The notes under the pieces: model-generated | Told to the model about the DNA's origin: nothing | What the model saw: the letters and a program-made list of their open reading frames with translations, nothing else | The model's database searches: none | Program-made: the position numbers and the translations under genes | NCBI GenBank assembly: GCA_009746045.1 | Contig: RPFO01000156.1 | Coordinates: 4,116,591 to 4,180,590 of the forward strand | Length of the DNA: 64,000 nt | Origin: Mesostigma viride | Taxonomy: Eukaryota > Streptophyta > Mesostigmatophyceae > Mesostigmatales > Mesostigmataceae | Reading direction: 5' to 3' | Shown: positions 9,787 to 18,656 of the stretch, one piece after another | How the letters are laid out: the number at the start of each line of letters is the position of its first letter | Position numbering within the stretch: position 1 is the first letter of the stretch

Positions 9787-11058
9787 ATGAAGCGTCTCAT
9801 GCGGGAGGAGGCCAGGAGGAGAGAGGGCAGACACCCCTGCCCGCCCCTCCACCGATGGGGCTGGACCCAGTGGGGTTACCCGGACACCCCCGGGCTCCCC
9901 CAGGGCCACCATGACCCCCCCTCCCCCTCCCCCACCACCCCAGGTTCGCCCTGTGGGTTGGGGCCCCCTCCCAAACCAGGGGGGTGGCCAGGACCCCAGG
10001 AGGCCCTGGGGGGAGGTGCAGAGGTGCCACAGGCACCCAACAGGCCTGCTGAGGCCCCCCCAAGGAGCGGGGATGTCCTGGAACAGCTCGCCATTCTCCA
10101 GGCCCAGCTGGCCTCGTTGCAAGATCAGCAGTTAACAGCTAACCAGCTGCAAACTGTCGAGGGCCTGCGCGCCCTGATGTCGCGGTATGAGCGGGGGACC
10201 ATCAACCTGGACCCCACCCGCCTGCAACAAGCAACCGACGGCTTCTTGAGGGCCAACCCCCCTCTCACAGGTGTGTTTAACCCTCATAAAAAGGAATCCA
10301 AAATCAATATTGCTGGCTTGCCTGAGGGTCACACTGTTGAACAAGCTAAGCAATTTGTTTTTGCTTTGGAGTATGGGATGGAAGGTCTTAACCTTAGACA
10401 TCAGTTTAAGGCTCTCAGGGCCTCCTCCACATTCCATCAATCATCTCCTGCAATCAGAGCATTGATTCAAACCTATCAGGAACGTACCCTGACACCTGAA
10501 GCAGCCATTGAACAGTGGCCTACCTTTATCACTGATCTGAAACAGCTAGTGCTTACCAATAACCACATGGAAGCAGTAGAACGTTTCAACTGGCTTGCTG
10601 CATATAAGGTGAACAAGAATAACCTCTCTGGGGATGCAAAAACATACAGGGTAATGATTGAGAAAGACCTTGAGCTTCTCAAGCTCCAACCAAGGTATCT
10701 CATCCACACCTGGCTAACAAAAGCTAATTTGCAACCTTCTGTCCTGGCTACCCTGCTTACAGGCCTCAAGTCCCTCTGGGACAACTTCAGAGCTGCCATG
10801 CTCTATATCGAGGAGGCAGTGGACCCCCTGGGTACTGGCAACAACCAGGCCCAGGACCCCAAGGTCCAGGGTGTCCAAGGCCACAAACGCAAGGGGCAGG
10901 CCAGCCAGGGGGGGCACCCAAGACCCACAAGTCCTCCCACCAAGGGGGCAGTGGCTCTCAGGGGCGTGGCAACACGTGGCACCGTGTGCCCCTGCATGGC
11001 AACCCCAACAACAACAACAACAACAAAACAACAACAGGTCCCAGCAGGGCAACAATAA
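9787..11058 (+). CDS. Gag, C-terminal part (423 aa)
   Basis: The gag-like frame is already open upstream of the ATG. After a Pro/Gly-rich linker (residues 1-95) comes a helical domain of ~260 residues (VLEQLAILQAQLASLQ through YLIHTWLTKANLQPSVL), in the position of a capsid domain. The end is basic and then turns into (CAA)n-rich sequence, read here as Thr/Gln runs. The TAA at 11056-11058 sits between two CAA codons; beyond it the same frame stays open to 14325 and includes the zinc knuckle. Other frames in 10990-11160 give Asn/Gln-rich RSQQG repeats that look more like a natural linker, so small indels are likely. Confidence 0.75.
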   Translation: MKRLMREEARRREGRHPCPPLHRWGWTQWGYPDTPGLPQGHHDPPSPSPTTPGSPCGLGPPPKPGGWPGPQEALGGGAEVPQAPNRPAEAPPRSGDVLEQLAILQAQLASLQDQQLTANQLQTVEGLRALMSRYERGTINLDPTRLQQATDGFLRANPPLTGVFNPHKKESKINIAGLPEGHTVEQAKQFVFALEYGMEGLNLRHQFKALRASSTFHQSSPAIRALIQTYQERTLTPEAAIEQWPTFITDLKQLVLTNNHMEAVERFNWLAAYKVNKNNLSGDAKTYRVMIEKDLELLKLQPRYLIHTWLTKANLQPSVLATLLTGLKSLWDNFRAAMLYIEEAVDPLGTGNNQAQDPKVQGVQGHKRKGQASQGGHPRPTSPPTKGAVALRGVATRGTVCPCMATPTTTTTTKQQQVPAGQQ

Positions 11059-14000
11059 CAACAGGTCCCAACAGGGCCAAAACAACAACAACAACAGGTC
11101 CCAGCAGGGCCAGAACCGGTCCCAGCAGGGAAACAACAACAACAACAACAACAACCAGCCTGGCAACCCTGGTCCATAAGGTGCCTGAGGTGCTTCCAAC
11201 GAGGGCACGCACGGCACAACTGCCCCAACAACGACTCCCTGGCCAACGGGGTGGATCTCTGCCCGGGCTGCTGGCACGCACGTCATCCCCTGGGGCCTCC
11301 AGGCAGCCGTTGCAACAGGCCTCGCTACCCAAATCAATGTGAGTTCACTCACCTTATGTACTCTGAGGATGATGATCTCATTACCATTGGGGATGGCAAC
11401 CAGGGCATAATTGATTTTGAGGCAGCAACCTTACTGTCCTCCCAACACCCTGTTCTGGAACCTTACATAAAAGCACTAACCCCTACTGTTGACAACTCCA
11501 TAGATATCAAGGAGCTTGCTCATCAGCTGCACCTAGCCATGGGTCATGAAACAGTGGCTGAGGAACTGGCCAGACGGCTGGGGGGTAGTAGCATGGGAAA
11601 ACAACTCAGGAATGCAGTAAAACTGGCTAGACAACACTGTCAAGAATGTCAGTTCAATAGCCCCAAACCTCAAAAATGGCATACTGCAACTCCTTCCACC
11701 AATAGGGGCATGATAGTGGGGGATGTGATGCACATCAACAAAGATGTCCAACCCTACCTGATCCTAAAAGACTCATGGTCCAGGTTCACAGTAATGGAAC
11801 CCCTACCTGGCATGTCTGCAGGGCAGCTACGTGTTGCACTCATGATTGCTTTACCCAGATTCTACCCAGTTGACAGAATTTTGCTTGATCAACAATTTTC
11901 TTGTCTGACTGACCTGGAAGGGTGTGAAGCAATAGAGATTGCTGGGCTGGAAGATCATGAGGGTCAGGGGGTCATTGAAAGAACCATCAGATCTGTCAAA
12001 ACCCTACTAGCCAAAAATCCTTCCAAGGATGCTACTTCAGGGGTCTATTGTGACAGGGCACTCTGGTGTCATGAAATGTGCACAACCCTAAACATGAGAC
12101 CTGTCTTGCATGCCACGTGGGGTGAAGTAATCCCAGCAGGCCTGCAGGCAGGTGTATATCCCCCAGAGGTGATAGCACTGTACAACACTGCACGTGCACA
12201 AACCTCAGCAAAACTGGCAGAAAAAGATAAAACCCATTCCAGGCCAGTATTCCAAAAAGGTGATCAAGTTCTCTATTACAAGGAAAACAGCTTTGGTAAG
12301 GTTGGAACTTGGCTAGGTCCAGTTACCATCCGTGGATTTACCAAAAACAGCAAGACCGTGGAGGTCAAGCACAATATCAATGGGAAGCGTCACAGGGTGA
12401 GCTGTCATAGAATTAAGAAGTATTATTCTCCCATGGCAGACGTGCCTGGGGAAGAGTCTTTAAGCATGGACTCACTACTTCTATCTGGCAACTCCAGCAT
12501 GCCCAGCAGTAGCTCTGAGCCACCAATTACTGCTGTTGACAGCACCACAGCACCCTCTGTGAACCCTTCCACCCTCAGTGAAGCCAGGCCCACTTCACAA
12601 CCTGGGGATTGCTTAACCAGGCACGAGGTAGCTGGGTTGGAAGCATTAGCTCAGCCCCAAGGCACAAATTGTCTGCCAACCTCCCGCTCTGAGGTCAAAT
12701 TGGCAGTCGCCTTGCAAGCATTACACAGGTCACATAAGCAACAAGCTGCTGTGGCCGCAGGGTTGGCAAAAGTCTCAGCTGTGTGCACTAGTCAGGACCC
12801 CTGGACCCTGGCAATAGACACTCAGGCACAGGTCAGTGTGATCAGTGCACAAGCCATCCCTGGTCTTGAGATTGCACCTTCATTTTGGGCACGGGTGCAG
12901 GATTTCTCAGGCCAAAGCTCACTGGATGTAGTGGGACAAGTGATGCTCCCTATACTTGGTATTCAGACACCCTTCCAGGTGGTGGAGGGGTACTCTGGTA
13001 ACACCTTGTTGGGGGAACCTTTTGTATCCTATCCTGGGGTGCTTATCTCAGCTAATGAGCTCAGTGTCACAGGGGTGGGTGCAGTTCCTCTGGACCACTT
13101 TAAAATCCCTCTCTCCAGTATTGTCCCTGGTATGGATGCTGTCATCAAGGCAGTCAACACTCAGTATGCACCAGGGGAGATCCCTGATCTGGACAAGTTA
13201 GTGCACAGCCAGTTCCTCCATCCCTCAGCCTTTGGGCTGGGTAAGTGGGACATAGCCATGCACTCACCCCACCAAATCTCCCACGTCATACAAGAATGCA
13301 AAACACAAAAAGGGTTTACCAAGTGGCTGATGGCCATTGTCCACCAAGCCAGGCAGGAATGGGTCCTGCCCAACCCCAAAAACCCTCAATACAAACCGCC
13401 TGTCACCCCTTCATGGGACGTGCCAGAGGGAGCCAAAAAGCTCAGATTAAAATTTGTTCTCAAACAAAAACCACAAAAAGTGGGCTCCCCAATCTTCCAT
13501 GCCAGACCATGTGTCACAGAATTAAAGGGGACATCCACACTGCCAAAAGGGGAAACATACACACCTGGGCTGCAACAAACCTCACTCAGGATCATGCTCT
13601 CCCTATTCCTCCACAACCTCAATGCAGGCCAAGACTATGTCTGCAAAGCCACTGATATTAAAAGGGCCTTCCTCAGGGGGGACCCAGAAAAGGCTGAATC
13701 TGTGTGGAAAGGGAAGGTGTACGTGGTAGACACCCCAGCTGTGTGGAAACCTTATATTGATGAGCCCCACCTTATCATCAACATTGGGGTGGAAGGGCTT
13801 GTCAGTGCCCCAAAAATTTTCAGAGACTCAGCAGAGGAAGTATTCAAAAAGCTCAAGGCCACGTATGATGACCTGGACCCATGCTTTTTTGTTGTACCCA
13901 CCCCCTCTGGACTGCTGTTCTTTGTGTGGCATGGAGATGACCAACTCATTTGTGGGCCTAGAGCTGAGGTGGAAACCTTTATTCAGCAGGTCCAGGAATC

Positions 14001-14325
14001 ATATGAGATTGGCAAACAGGTGGAATTGAGCACAACCCCCATCCAGTTCTGTGGCATCATGTTGCAGCTGCACAGGCAGCCAGATCATGGGTCTGCTCTC
14101 TCTCTCCTCCTGCAGAATATATCAAGATTGTCTAGATCTGCTGCATCACACTGCCTCCCCTTACACATGTGTGCCACTGTTCAGGGCAAACTGGGGTGGT
14201 GGTCAGCCATCTGTGGGGCTCCCTTAGCTGTCATCAGCAGGGTCACCCATGATGTTCTAGTCAAATCAAATGCAGTCACATCAGGAAGTTGTCATGACTG
14301 CCCCCCCTCATCCTCCATGGCCTGA
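11059..14325 (+). CDS. Pol: zinc knuckle, integrase, protease, reverse transcriptase
   Basis: Open from just after the gag stop. Positions below count from the Met at 11251. A CCHC knuckle (CLRCFQRGHARHNC, about 11179-11220) precedes that Met. Integrase: His91/94/99 and Cys130/133 zinc site; acidic candidates D158 (GDVMHI), D213 (LLDQQ) and E243 (GVIERTIRSV); C-terminal KGDQV...WLGPVTI module (334-392). Aspartic protease follows: AIDTQAQVSVIS (521-532; DTQ instead of DTG) and TLLGEPF (585-591). Then a copia-type RT: motif A ATDIKRAFLRGD (800-811) and motif C HGDDQLICG (894-902). No protease motif lies between the knuckle and the integrase. It makes and integrates the element's DNA. Confidence 0.88.
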   Translation, partial: QQVPTGPKQQQQQVPAGPEPVPAGKQQQQQQQPAWQPWSIRCLRCFQRGHARHNCPNNDSLANGVDLCPGCWHARHPLGPPGSRCNRPRYPNQCEFTHLMYSEDDDLITIGDGNQGIIDFEAATLLSSQHPVLEPYIKALTPTVDNSIDIKELAHQLHLAMGHETVAEELARRLGGSSMGKQLRNAVKLARQHCQECQFNSPKPQKWHTATPSTNRGMIVGDVMHINKDVQPYLILKDSWSRFTVMEPLPGMSAGQLRVALMIALPRFYPVDRILLDQQFSCLTDLEGCEAIEIAGLEDHEGQGVIERTIRSVKTLLAKNPSKDATSGVYCDRALWCHEMCTTLNMRPVLHATWGEVIPAGLQAGVYPPEVIALYNTARAQTSAKLAEKDKTHSRPVFQKGDQVLYYKENSFGKVGTWLGPVTIRGFTKNSKTVEVKHNINGKRHRVSCHRIKKYYSPMADVPGEESLSMDSLLLSGNSSMPSSSSEPPITAVDSTTAPSVNPSTLSEARPTSQPGDCLTRHEVAGLEALAQPQGTNCLPTSRSEVKLAVALQALHRSHKQQAAVAAGLAKVSAVCTSQDPWTLAIDTQAQVSVISAQAIPGLEIAPSFWARVQDFSGQSSLDVVGQVMLPILGIQTPFQVVEGYSGNTLLGEPFVSYPGVLISANELSVTGVGAVPLDHFKIPLSSIVPGMDAVIKAVNTQYAPGEIPDLDKLVHSQFLHPSAFGLGKWDIAMHSPHQISHVIQECKTQKGFTKWLMAIVHQARQEWVLPNPKNPQYKPPVTPSWDVPEGAKKLRLKFVLKQKPQKVGSPIFHARPCVTELKGTSTLPKGETYTPGLQQTSLRIMLSLFLHNLNAGQDYVCKATDIKRAFLRGDPEKAESVWKGKVYVVDTPAVWKPYIDEPHLIINIGVEGLVSAPKIFRDSAEEVFKKLKATYDDLDPCFFVVPTPSGLLFFVWHGDDQLICGPRAEVETFIQQVQESYEIGKQVELSTTPIQFCGIMLQLHRQPDHGSALSLLLQNISRLSRSAASHCLPLHMCATVQGKLGWWSAICGAPLAVISRVTHDVLVKSNAVTSGSCHDCPPSSSMA

Positions 14326-14854
14326 ATCTGATGGAAGACATCCACATCCAAGTGTCATGGACAGCTCCATGGAGAGCAGAACAATCAATCAGATGGGGGC
14401 ACGGGAATCAGGGCTGTTTTTTCTCACCAACAGGTCAGATTACATGTCCCTCACTTCCTGGTACAGCAGGCTACACCGCAGAAAACCTGGCAGCAGCAAC
14501 TCAGCTGAATGTCGTGCTGTGGTGTCTGCTGCATTGCATGCTCGTTCCCTGCAGCACATGCTCACCTGGCTACAAACCCAGGCAGGCAGCACATGCAATG
14601 TCATCTCACATCTCTATACTGACAGCCAATCTGTGATCAGTTTTCTAACCAAGAAATCTGTCTCTGCTGCTGTCCACACTGACTTGGATTGGGTGATCCT
14701 CAAACAGGAGGCCACCTATTTTTCCAGCTGGACTCATGTGGATGATGAGGACAACCCAGCAGACGCTCTCACGAAGCTGCGGGATGCTGCTGGCCAACAG
14801 TACCAGCTCCTCTTTCAGAACATGAACCCCTATGATATCAGAGTCAGTGTTTGA
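14270..14854 (+). CDS. RNase H domain of Pol, shifted frame (194 aa)
   Basis: Continues Pol in another frame; the shift falls around 14270-14330. RNase H landmarks are present: NSAECRAVV (catalytic Glu), LYTDSQSVISFL (catalytic Asp) and DDEDNPADALTKL near the C-terminus, a typical copia ending. The RNase H removes RNA from the RNA-DNA hybrid during reverse transcription. The frame change is more likely a decay mutation than programmed, since no clear slippery site is seen. Confidence 0.85.
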   Translation: MQSHQEVVMTAPPHPPWPESDGRHPHPSVMDSSMESRTINQMGARESGLFFLTNRSDYMSLTSWYSRLHRRKPGSSNSAECRAVVSAALHARSLQHMLTWLQTQAGSTCNVISHLYTDSQSVISFLTKKSVSAAVHTDLDWVILKQEATYFSSWTHVDDEDNPADALTKLRDAAGQQYQLLFQNMNPYDIRVSV

Positions 14855-15228
14855 ATAAATGACTGGCCATAGCACAGTACACAACCACCACACCCCCTTA
14901 CCACAGCGATAGCTGCTGGGCGCCATAAAATTCAACACATTCGTTGTGGGGTGTGAGTGCTGGCTAGGTCAGATTTGTATCCATTTGCAGCTTGAGGACA
15001 CAAGCTTTGTATCCATTTACTTAATGTGTGCTTCAGTAACTGGCCAAACCAGCCAGCTGTGTACACCTTATTTAATGTGCAATATAACACCTGGCCAGAA
15101 CAGCCAGCTGTAACCAACCTGGCTCAACCAGCCATGTCTCTTTTGTACCCCTAATCAACTTAAAAACAATAACAATAATGTTGGGGGTGCAGACCTGCAT
15201 TAAGAAATAAATAATAAAACAATACTGG
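14855..15228 (+). other. Untranslated region between Pol and 3' LTR
   Basis: Non-coding. It holds imperfect repeats of GTATCCATTT and of CTGGCCA-ACCAGCCAGCTGT. The bases just before the LTR are A-rich (AAGAAATAAATAATAAAAC), a poor polypurine tract. Confidence 0.6.
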
Positions 15229-15527
15229 AGTTAGTCTCCATGCTTTGCTGTAGACTAAGTCTCAAAGGCATTGTGAATACAACGTATGAATAAGCCTTGT
15301 AAACCTACGTTGGTATGTGAATATAAATACCACGTGGGCTATGCAGATAGGAATGCTAGTCGAGTCGCATACGTTTCCCTAGATAGGTACTTTGGGTACT
15401 GAGGTACGTGACAGATGTCAGTACCCAGTATACGTAGTGTCCTGTCATTGGACGGTACTAGACCCAACCAATTCATTGCTCACAGCCTTCAGTGTTCTCA
15501 AGCAATATATCCCACCGCATTCTAACT
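15229..15527 (+). repeat. 3' LTR, internally deleted
   Basis: Identical in layout to the 5' LTR but lacks about 175 bp after GGACGGTACTAGA. Ends in CTAACT, followed by the target duplication GGCGG. Confidence 0.92.
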
Positions 15528-15532
15528 GGCGG

Positions 15533-15740
15533 CCACCATCTACGTCGGCCACAAGCCCTGGCAAGCGACCCCCGCGGCCCCAGCCCCTCCAGACACCCTA
15601 GCTTAGGGGAATACAACAGTAGTAGTGTAGAATAGAAGGCCTAGCCACCGTGGCCTTGTACATGTACGCCTATTATGGGCCCCCCTACTAGCTGATTAAT
15701 TAATTAATCAATTAATTAATTAATTAATTAATTAATTAGG
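15533..15740 (+). pseudogene. Family-1 ORF1 last codons, 3' UTR and (ATTA)n tail
   Basis: Continues the gene cut at 8067: IYVGHKPWQATPAAPAPPD, stop at about 15602. A ~90-bp 3' UTR and a tail of repeated ATTA units (15696-15738) follow. An oppositely oriented element end abuts the tail. Confidence 0.8.
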
Positions 15741-15943
15741 AACATTAACTCCGTTGGGAGTACTTGTAGCACATAGCCCTGAGAAGGGGCATATGGCTTT
15801 TAATACATTCTGGGCTACTTCCTGCAAGGGTAGGGATGTAAACTACACCTGCTCTGGGTGCACAAAGGGCACCTGCACACCACTGTATTCAGGCACCCGG
15901 GTGCCGACAGAGGTGGGAAGATCATCATGGCTATACAAAGGCT

Positions 15944-16785
15944 CCTTTCCCACACACAGTCTCCTTTCCCACACAGCAAAATATGGTGTTGTTCTTTCTC
16001 AGTTACATCGTTTTTCCCGTCTTTGCTCTTATCGTGTTGATTTCATCACGACTCTTGTTGAACTCTTGCAGCGTTTATTGGTCAAAGACTATGACCGAGA
16101 CATTATGCTCCGTCAAGTCCGATGTTTTTTGCAACGTCACCCACATCTGTTCGGTGCTGCCCCTTGGCACAAGCTCTACAAACAGGTCGTGGACCGGCTG
16201 GATCGCATAGTATCTCCGCACGTCTGAACCCTGTGATGCCAGATCTCCTTTGCGGCCGTTCCGAGCTTGGCACTGGATTCGTTGTCCACATCGTCGCGTC
16301 GCTGCAGCAACACGATGTTTTCTGGCATCCGCGGGCTTTTGGTTCCCGCCGCACATTTGAAAGTGCTGTCCTTCGGCTTTTTGCCTTTGCACCGTGTGCA
16401 GTTCTTGGACGTTTGGAATCATGGCATGGCTAAGTTACGTGATGACTAACTAGCTACCTTTTCAGTGGTTTTCCATTTGCGGGTATTTCCTCGTAAATGG
16501 TGGGAGAGCGATCGCAGCAATGGTGCTCACCACTAGACACTCCCGGCCAGTTAGGCTCGAAACACACGCCCTGATCAAGCATGCTGTTTCCGGCCCCACC
16601 GTCTAGGTCATCTAGTCGCTCTACACGTAAGCCAGCCATAATTTCAATGCACAAGGATACACATTTCCATCACCATTCATCTTCATCATCCTGAACGACT
16701 CGAACACGCGGACAAGATAACGGCAGGCTCGAGCTACCATGGTCCGGATTCTCCCGATTTCTGGCCTGCGCTGGTTGTCTCCTTG
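15944..16785. mobile_element. 842-bp insertion with 11-bp target duplication
   Basis: Flanked by ATACAAAGGCT at 15933-15943 and 16786-16796, within an otherwise continuous family-1 3' UTR. There are no inverted termini and no poly(A). The left end repeats CTCCTTTCCCACACA twice. Its last bases (16761-16785, extending to 16788 in the target repeat) are part of a 28-bp perfect match to the leader of the octapeptide-repeat gene. The type is unknown; an 11-bp duplication fits a retroposed or captured fragment. Confidence 0.7.
16075..16654 (-). pseudogene. Unidentified gene fragment with Cys-pair (zinc-ribbon-like) motifs
   Basis: Within the 842-bp insertion, minus-strand frames look protein-like. 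One is SMLDQGVCFEPNWPGVSSGE to EEIPANGKPLK (16600-16455). After a possible intron (AAG then GTAGCTAG, resuming near 16405) comes NCTRCKGKKPKDSTFKC. In another frame, PVCRACAKGQHR appears near 16205. The CxxC pairs suggest zinc binding. A plus-strand frame over 16010-16227 (LVELLQRLLVKDYDRDIMLR) also looks plausible, so even the strand is uncertain. I do not recognise the family. Confidence 0.3.
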
Positions 16786-17054
16786 ATACAAAGGCTAGGG
16801 CATGGCTTCTCGACACAGAGTGACTCTCTGGATAGGCAGGGCTTGGCTGAATTCTTAATGCAGCATCAATGGGGAGTCCCATTACAGGCCCAGGGCGTGA
16901 CTAACTGCATCATCCATGGGGGGCCATTATTATGGGCGCACATATGCGCGTGGGCCACGTGGTAGACTAAGCCTATACCAGCTGATGCCTTAGCATTATT
17001 TAGCCATAGAGGACATAATAGAGGCTAATAAGGCCCACAACCGCGTTTACGGTG

Positions 17055-17317
17055 CATCGAGCTATGGATGCCGAGAATGCTCATAACTTTTGACTCCGCC
17101 GGGCATGAAACTGCAGTAGACTCGCCTTTTGATGGCGAGCACGCTGATCTAATTTTTGGCAGTCATCGCCCAGGATTTCGCAAGCTATCGCCATCGGCCT
17201 GCAGGCATGCCCACCAGATCTCGCTATTTTTCTGCACATTATGGCGGCACCACGCACGTGATCAGTGCGCCTGTGCCCCCTGGCATCGTCTATCTATAGG
17301 TGCTATTAAACGTAGAT
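17055..17317 (+). promoter_or_regulatory. LINE-B 5' leader
   Basis: Contains GAGCTATGGATGCCGAGAAT and GCTCATAACTTTTGACTC, then the hairpin CTCGCC-TTTTGAT-GGCGAG (about 17121-17139) followed by CACGCTGATCTAATTTTTGG. The order of motifs is the same as in LINE-A and the ORF1-only elements, although the hairpin stem sequence differs. Confidence 0.6.
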
Positions 17318-18502
17318 ATGGAGGCCCCCGCATCGTCTTCAGCTTCTGTCGCCGATTCTCTTGATGCCCACATTGCCGAAAACAAAATCGCCAACGACAT
17401 TGTCGCCGCCGAGAACGTCGCTCACAATTGCGACCCAAGACTTGGGAAGCAGCCCCATTGGCCGGGTTGAATCCTCTTTGCCGGACACCATTCCTGCATC
17501 CTTCTACTACACGCCGCTCAGGCCAGCGTTTGAGCCTGAACGACATCGCTGTCTTACTCGCATACAATGACGCAAACGTGCTATTAAGCGTGCTGAAGCT
17601 CGATCCGCCACGAACACGACGCCCCGGCCGATTCGCAACCCTCGCAGCGGCCGGTTTGAGGAGGCTTCTTCGGATGAGTGGCCTCCTTCTTGGGATCCTA
17701 ACCAGCGTCGGCTTGCCTGTCTTCTTTCGTGCTGCCCTGAACTCGTCGAGCTGCCGGCGCCGGCCATCGCCGGCCAGGCCGGCCATCGCCGGCCAGGCCG
17801 GCCAGCACCCGCGGACGATGCTACCGTGCTGCTGCACAGCCTCACACAGTCTCTTACGTCTGTGCAGGGCGACATCAAGGCCATGGCGGAGGTGTCTGCA
17901 GCTATGACGGCATCACTGCTGGAGCAGCCTGAAGAAAGCCCTGGCAGCCCCCGCCAAACCTACCACGTTTGCCGACGTTACAGGCAAGAACTTGACCGCC
18001 ATTGTTCAACAGGCGGCCACGTCTGCCGCTACCGCTGCAGTCACATAGAATGCAGTGCAACAACGCCAACGCAATATTGTAATCAAGAACTTCCAGACAG
18101 GCGAGCATGCAAAAGCAAATGAGACAGCAAACAAACACACTTGCCGAGGAGCTGCGCGGCCCAGCGTTTCTGGGCGTTATGCAGCTCAGGAGTTCACCAT
18201 GTTGTCATTGAACGACTCGCCATTCGGCTGCCTGGCCCTTAGTGGGCTTGGTCGTCGTCACCATGGCATCCATGCACGATAAACGCCTCTTGCTGGGAGC
18301 ACGTCGCCTGCTCATGACCACCGACTTCAGCCTCGACGAGGACAACACGCCGGCACAATCGAAGGCGAGGAGCGCAGTGTGGAACAGCCCAGGTGTCCAG
18401 GCGGCGAGGGCGCAACAGACACCGGGTAAGCGCGTACGTAAGATGCGTTTGCTTCAGGATGGCTTCTTTGCAGCATTCTTTAACGGTGTACGTTCAGCTT
18501 AA
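17318..18502 (+). pseudogene. LINE-B ORF1, frameshifted
   Basis: Starts MEAPASSSASVADSLD at 17318. The first frame ends early, and matching blocks follow in other frames. The end (18242-18502) is clear: KRLLLGARRLLMTTDFSLDE and the MRLLQDGFFAAFFNGV block, parallel to LINE-A ORF1. Five tandem GGCCGGCCATC-like units lie at 17755-17805. Confidence 0.8.
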
Positions 18503-18656
18503 CACCCCGGGAGCAGAGTCTCGTGAGGTGTCTAGCAAGAAGGGTGCTGCCTCTGGTGGCGCCAGTATAGGTAGACAACCTTCCTCGTCGGCTCGCGGCT
18601 ACCAGGCTTCGGGGACAGCCTCTAAACAGTCCCCCCCCGGCCCCCGCTCCACCCTC

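Larger units (their letters stand above)
8063..15532 (+). mobile_element. LTR retrotransposon, copia-type RT with shuffled Pol order
   Basis: Complete 7.46-kb element (8068-15527) flanked by the 5-bp duplication GGCGG (8063-8067 and 15528-15532), inserted in a family-1 ORF1 gene. LTRs are 473 bp (5') and 299 bp (3'; the difference is one internal deletion of about 175 bp). LTR ends are AGTTAG...CTAACT, not TG...CA. The coding region is Gag, CCHC zinc knuckle, integrase, aspartic protease, reverse transcriptase, RNase H. At least two frameshifts and one in-frame stop are present, so this copy is probably dead or uses recoding. No tRNA primer site is obvious in the 18 bp between the LTR and the first ATG. 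Confidence 0.93.
15741..16985 (-). mobile_element. Family-1 3' UTR remnant (minus), carrying an 842-bp insertion
   Basis: On the minus strand this is the 3' UTR end of a family-1 ORF1-only element, with the terminal stem-loop (ACTCCCAACGGAGT complement at about 15748-15761) next to the ATTA tail. The same sequence is found at 50150-50560 and 61985-62350. It is interrupted at 15944-16785. Confidence 0.75.

Noticed and set aside
8068-15527. Endogenous virus
   Set aside because: No envelope-like frame; LTRs, Gag-Pol layout and copia-type RT indicate an LTR retrotransposon.
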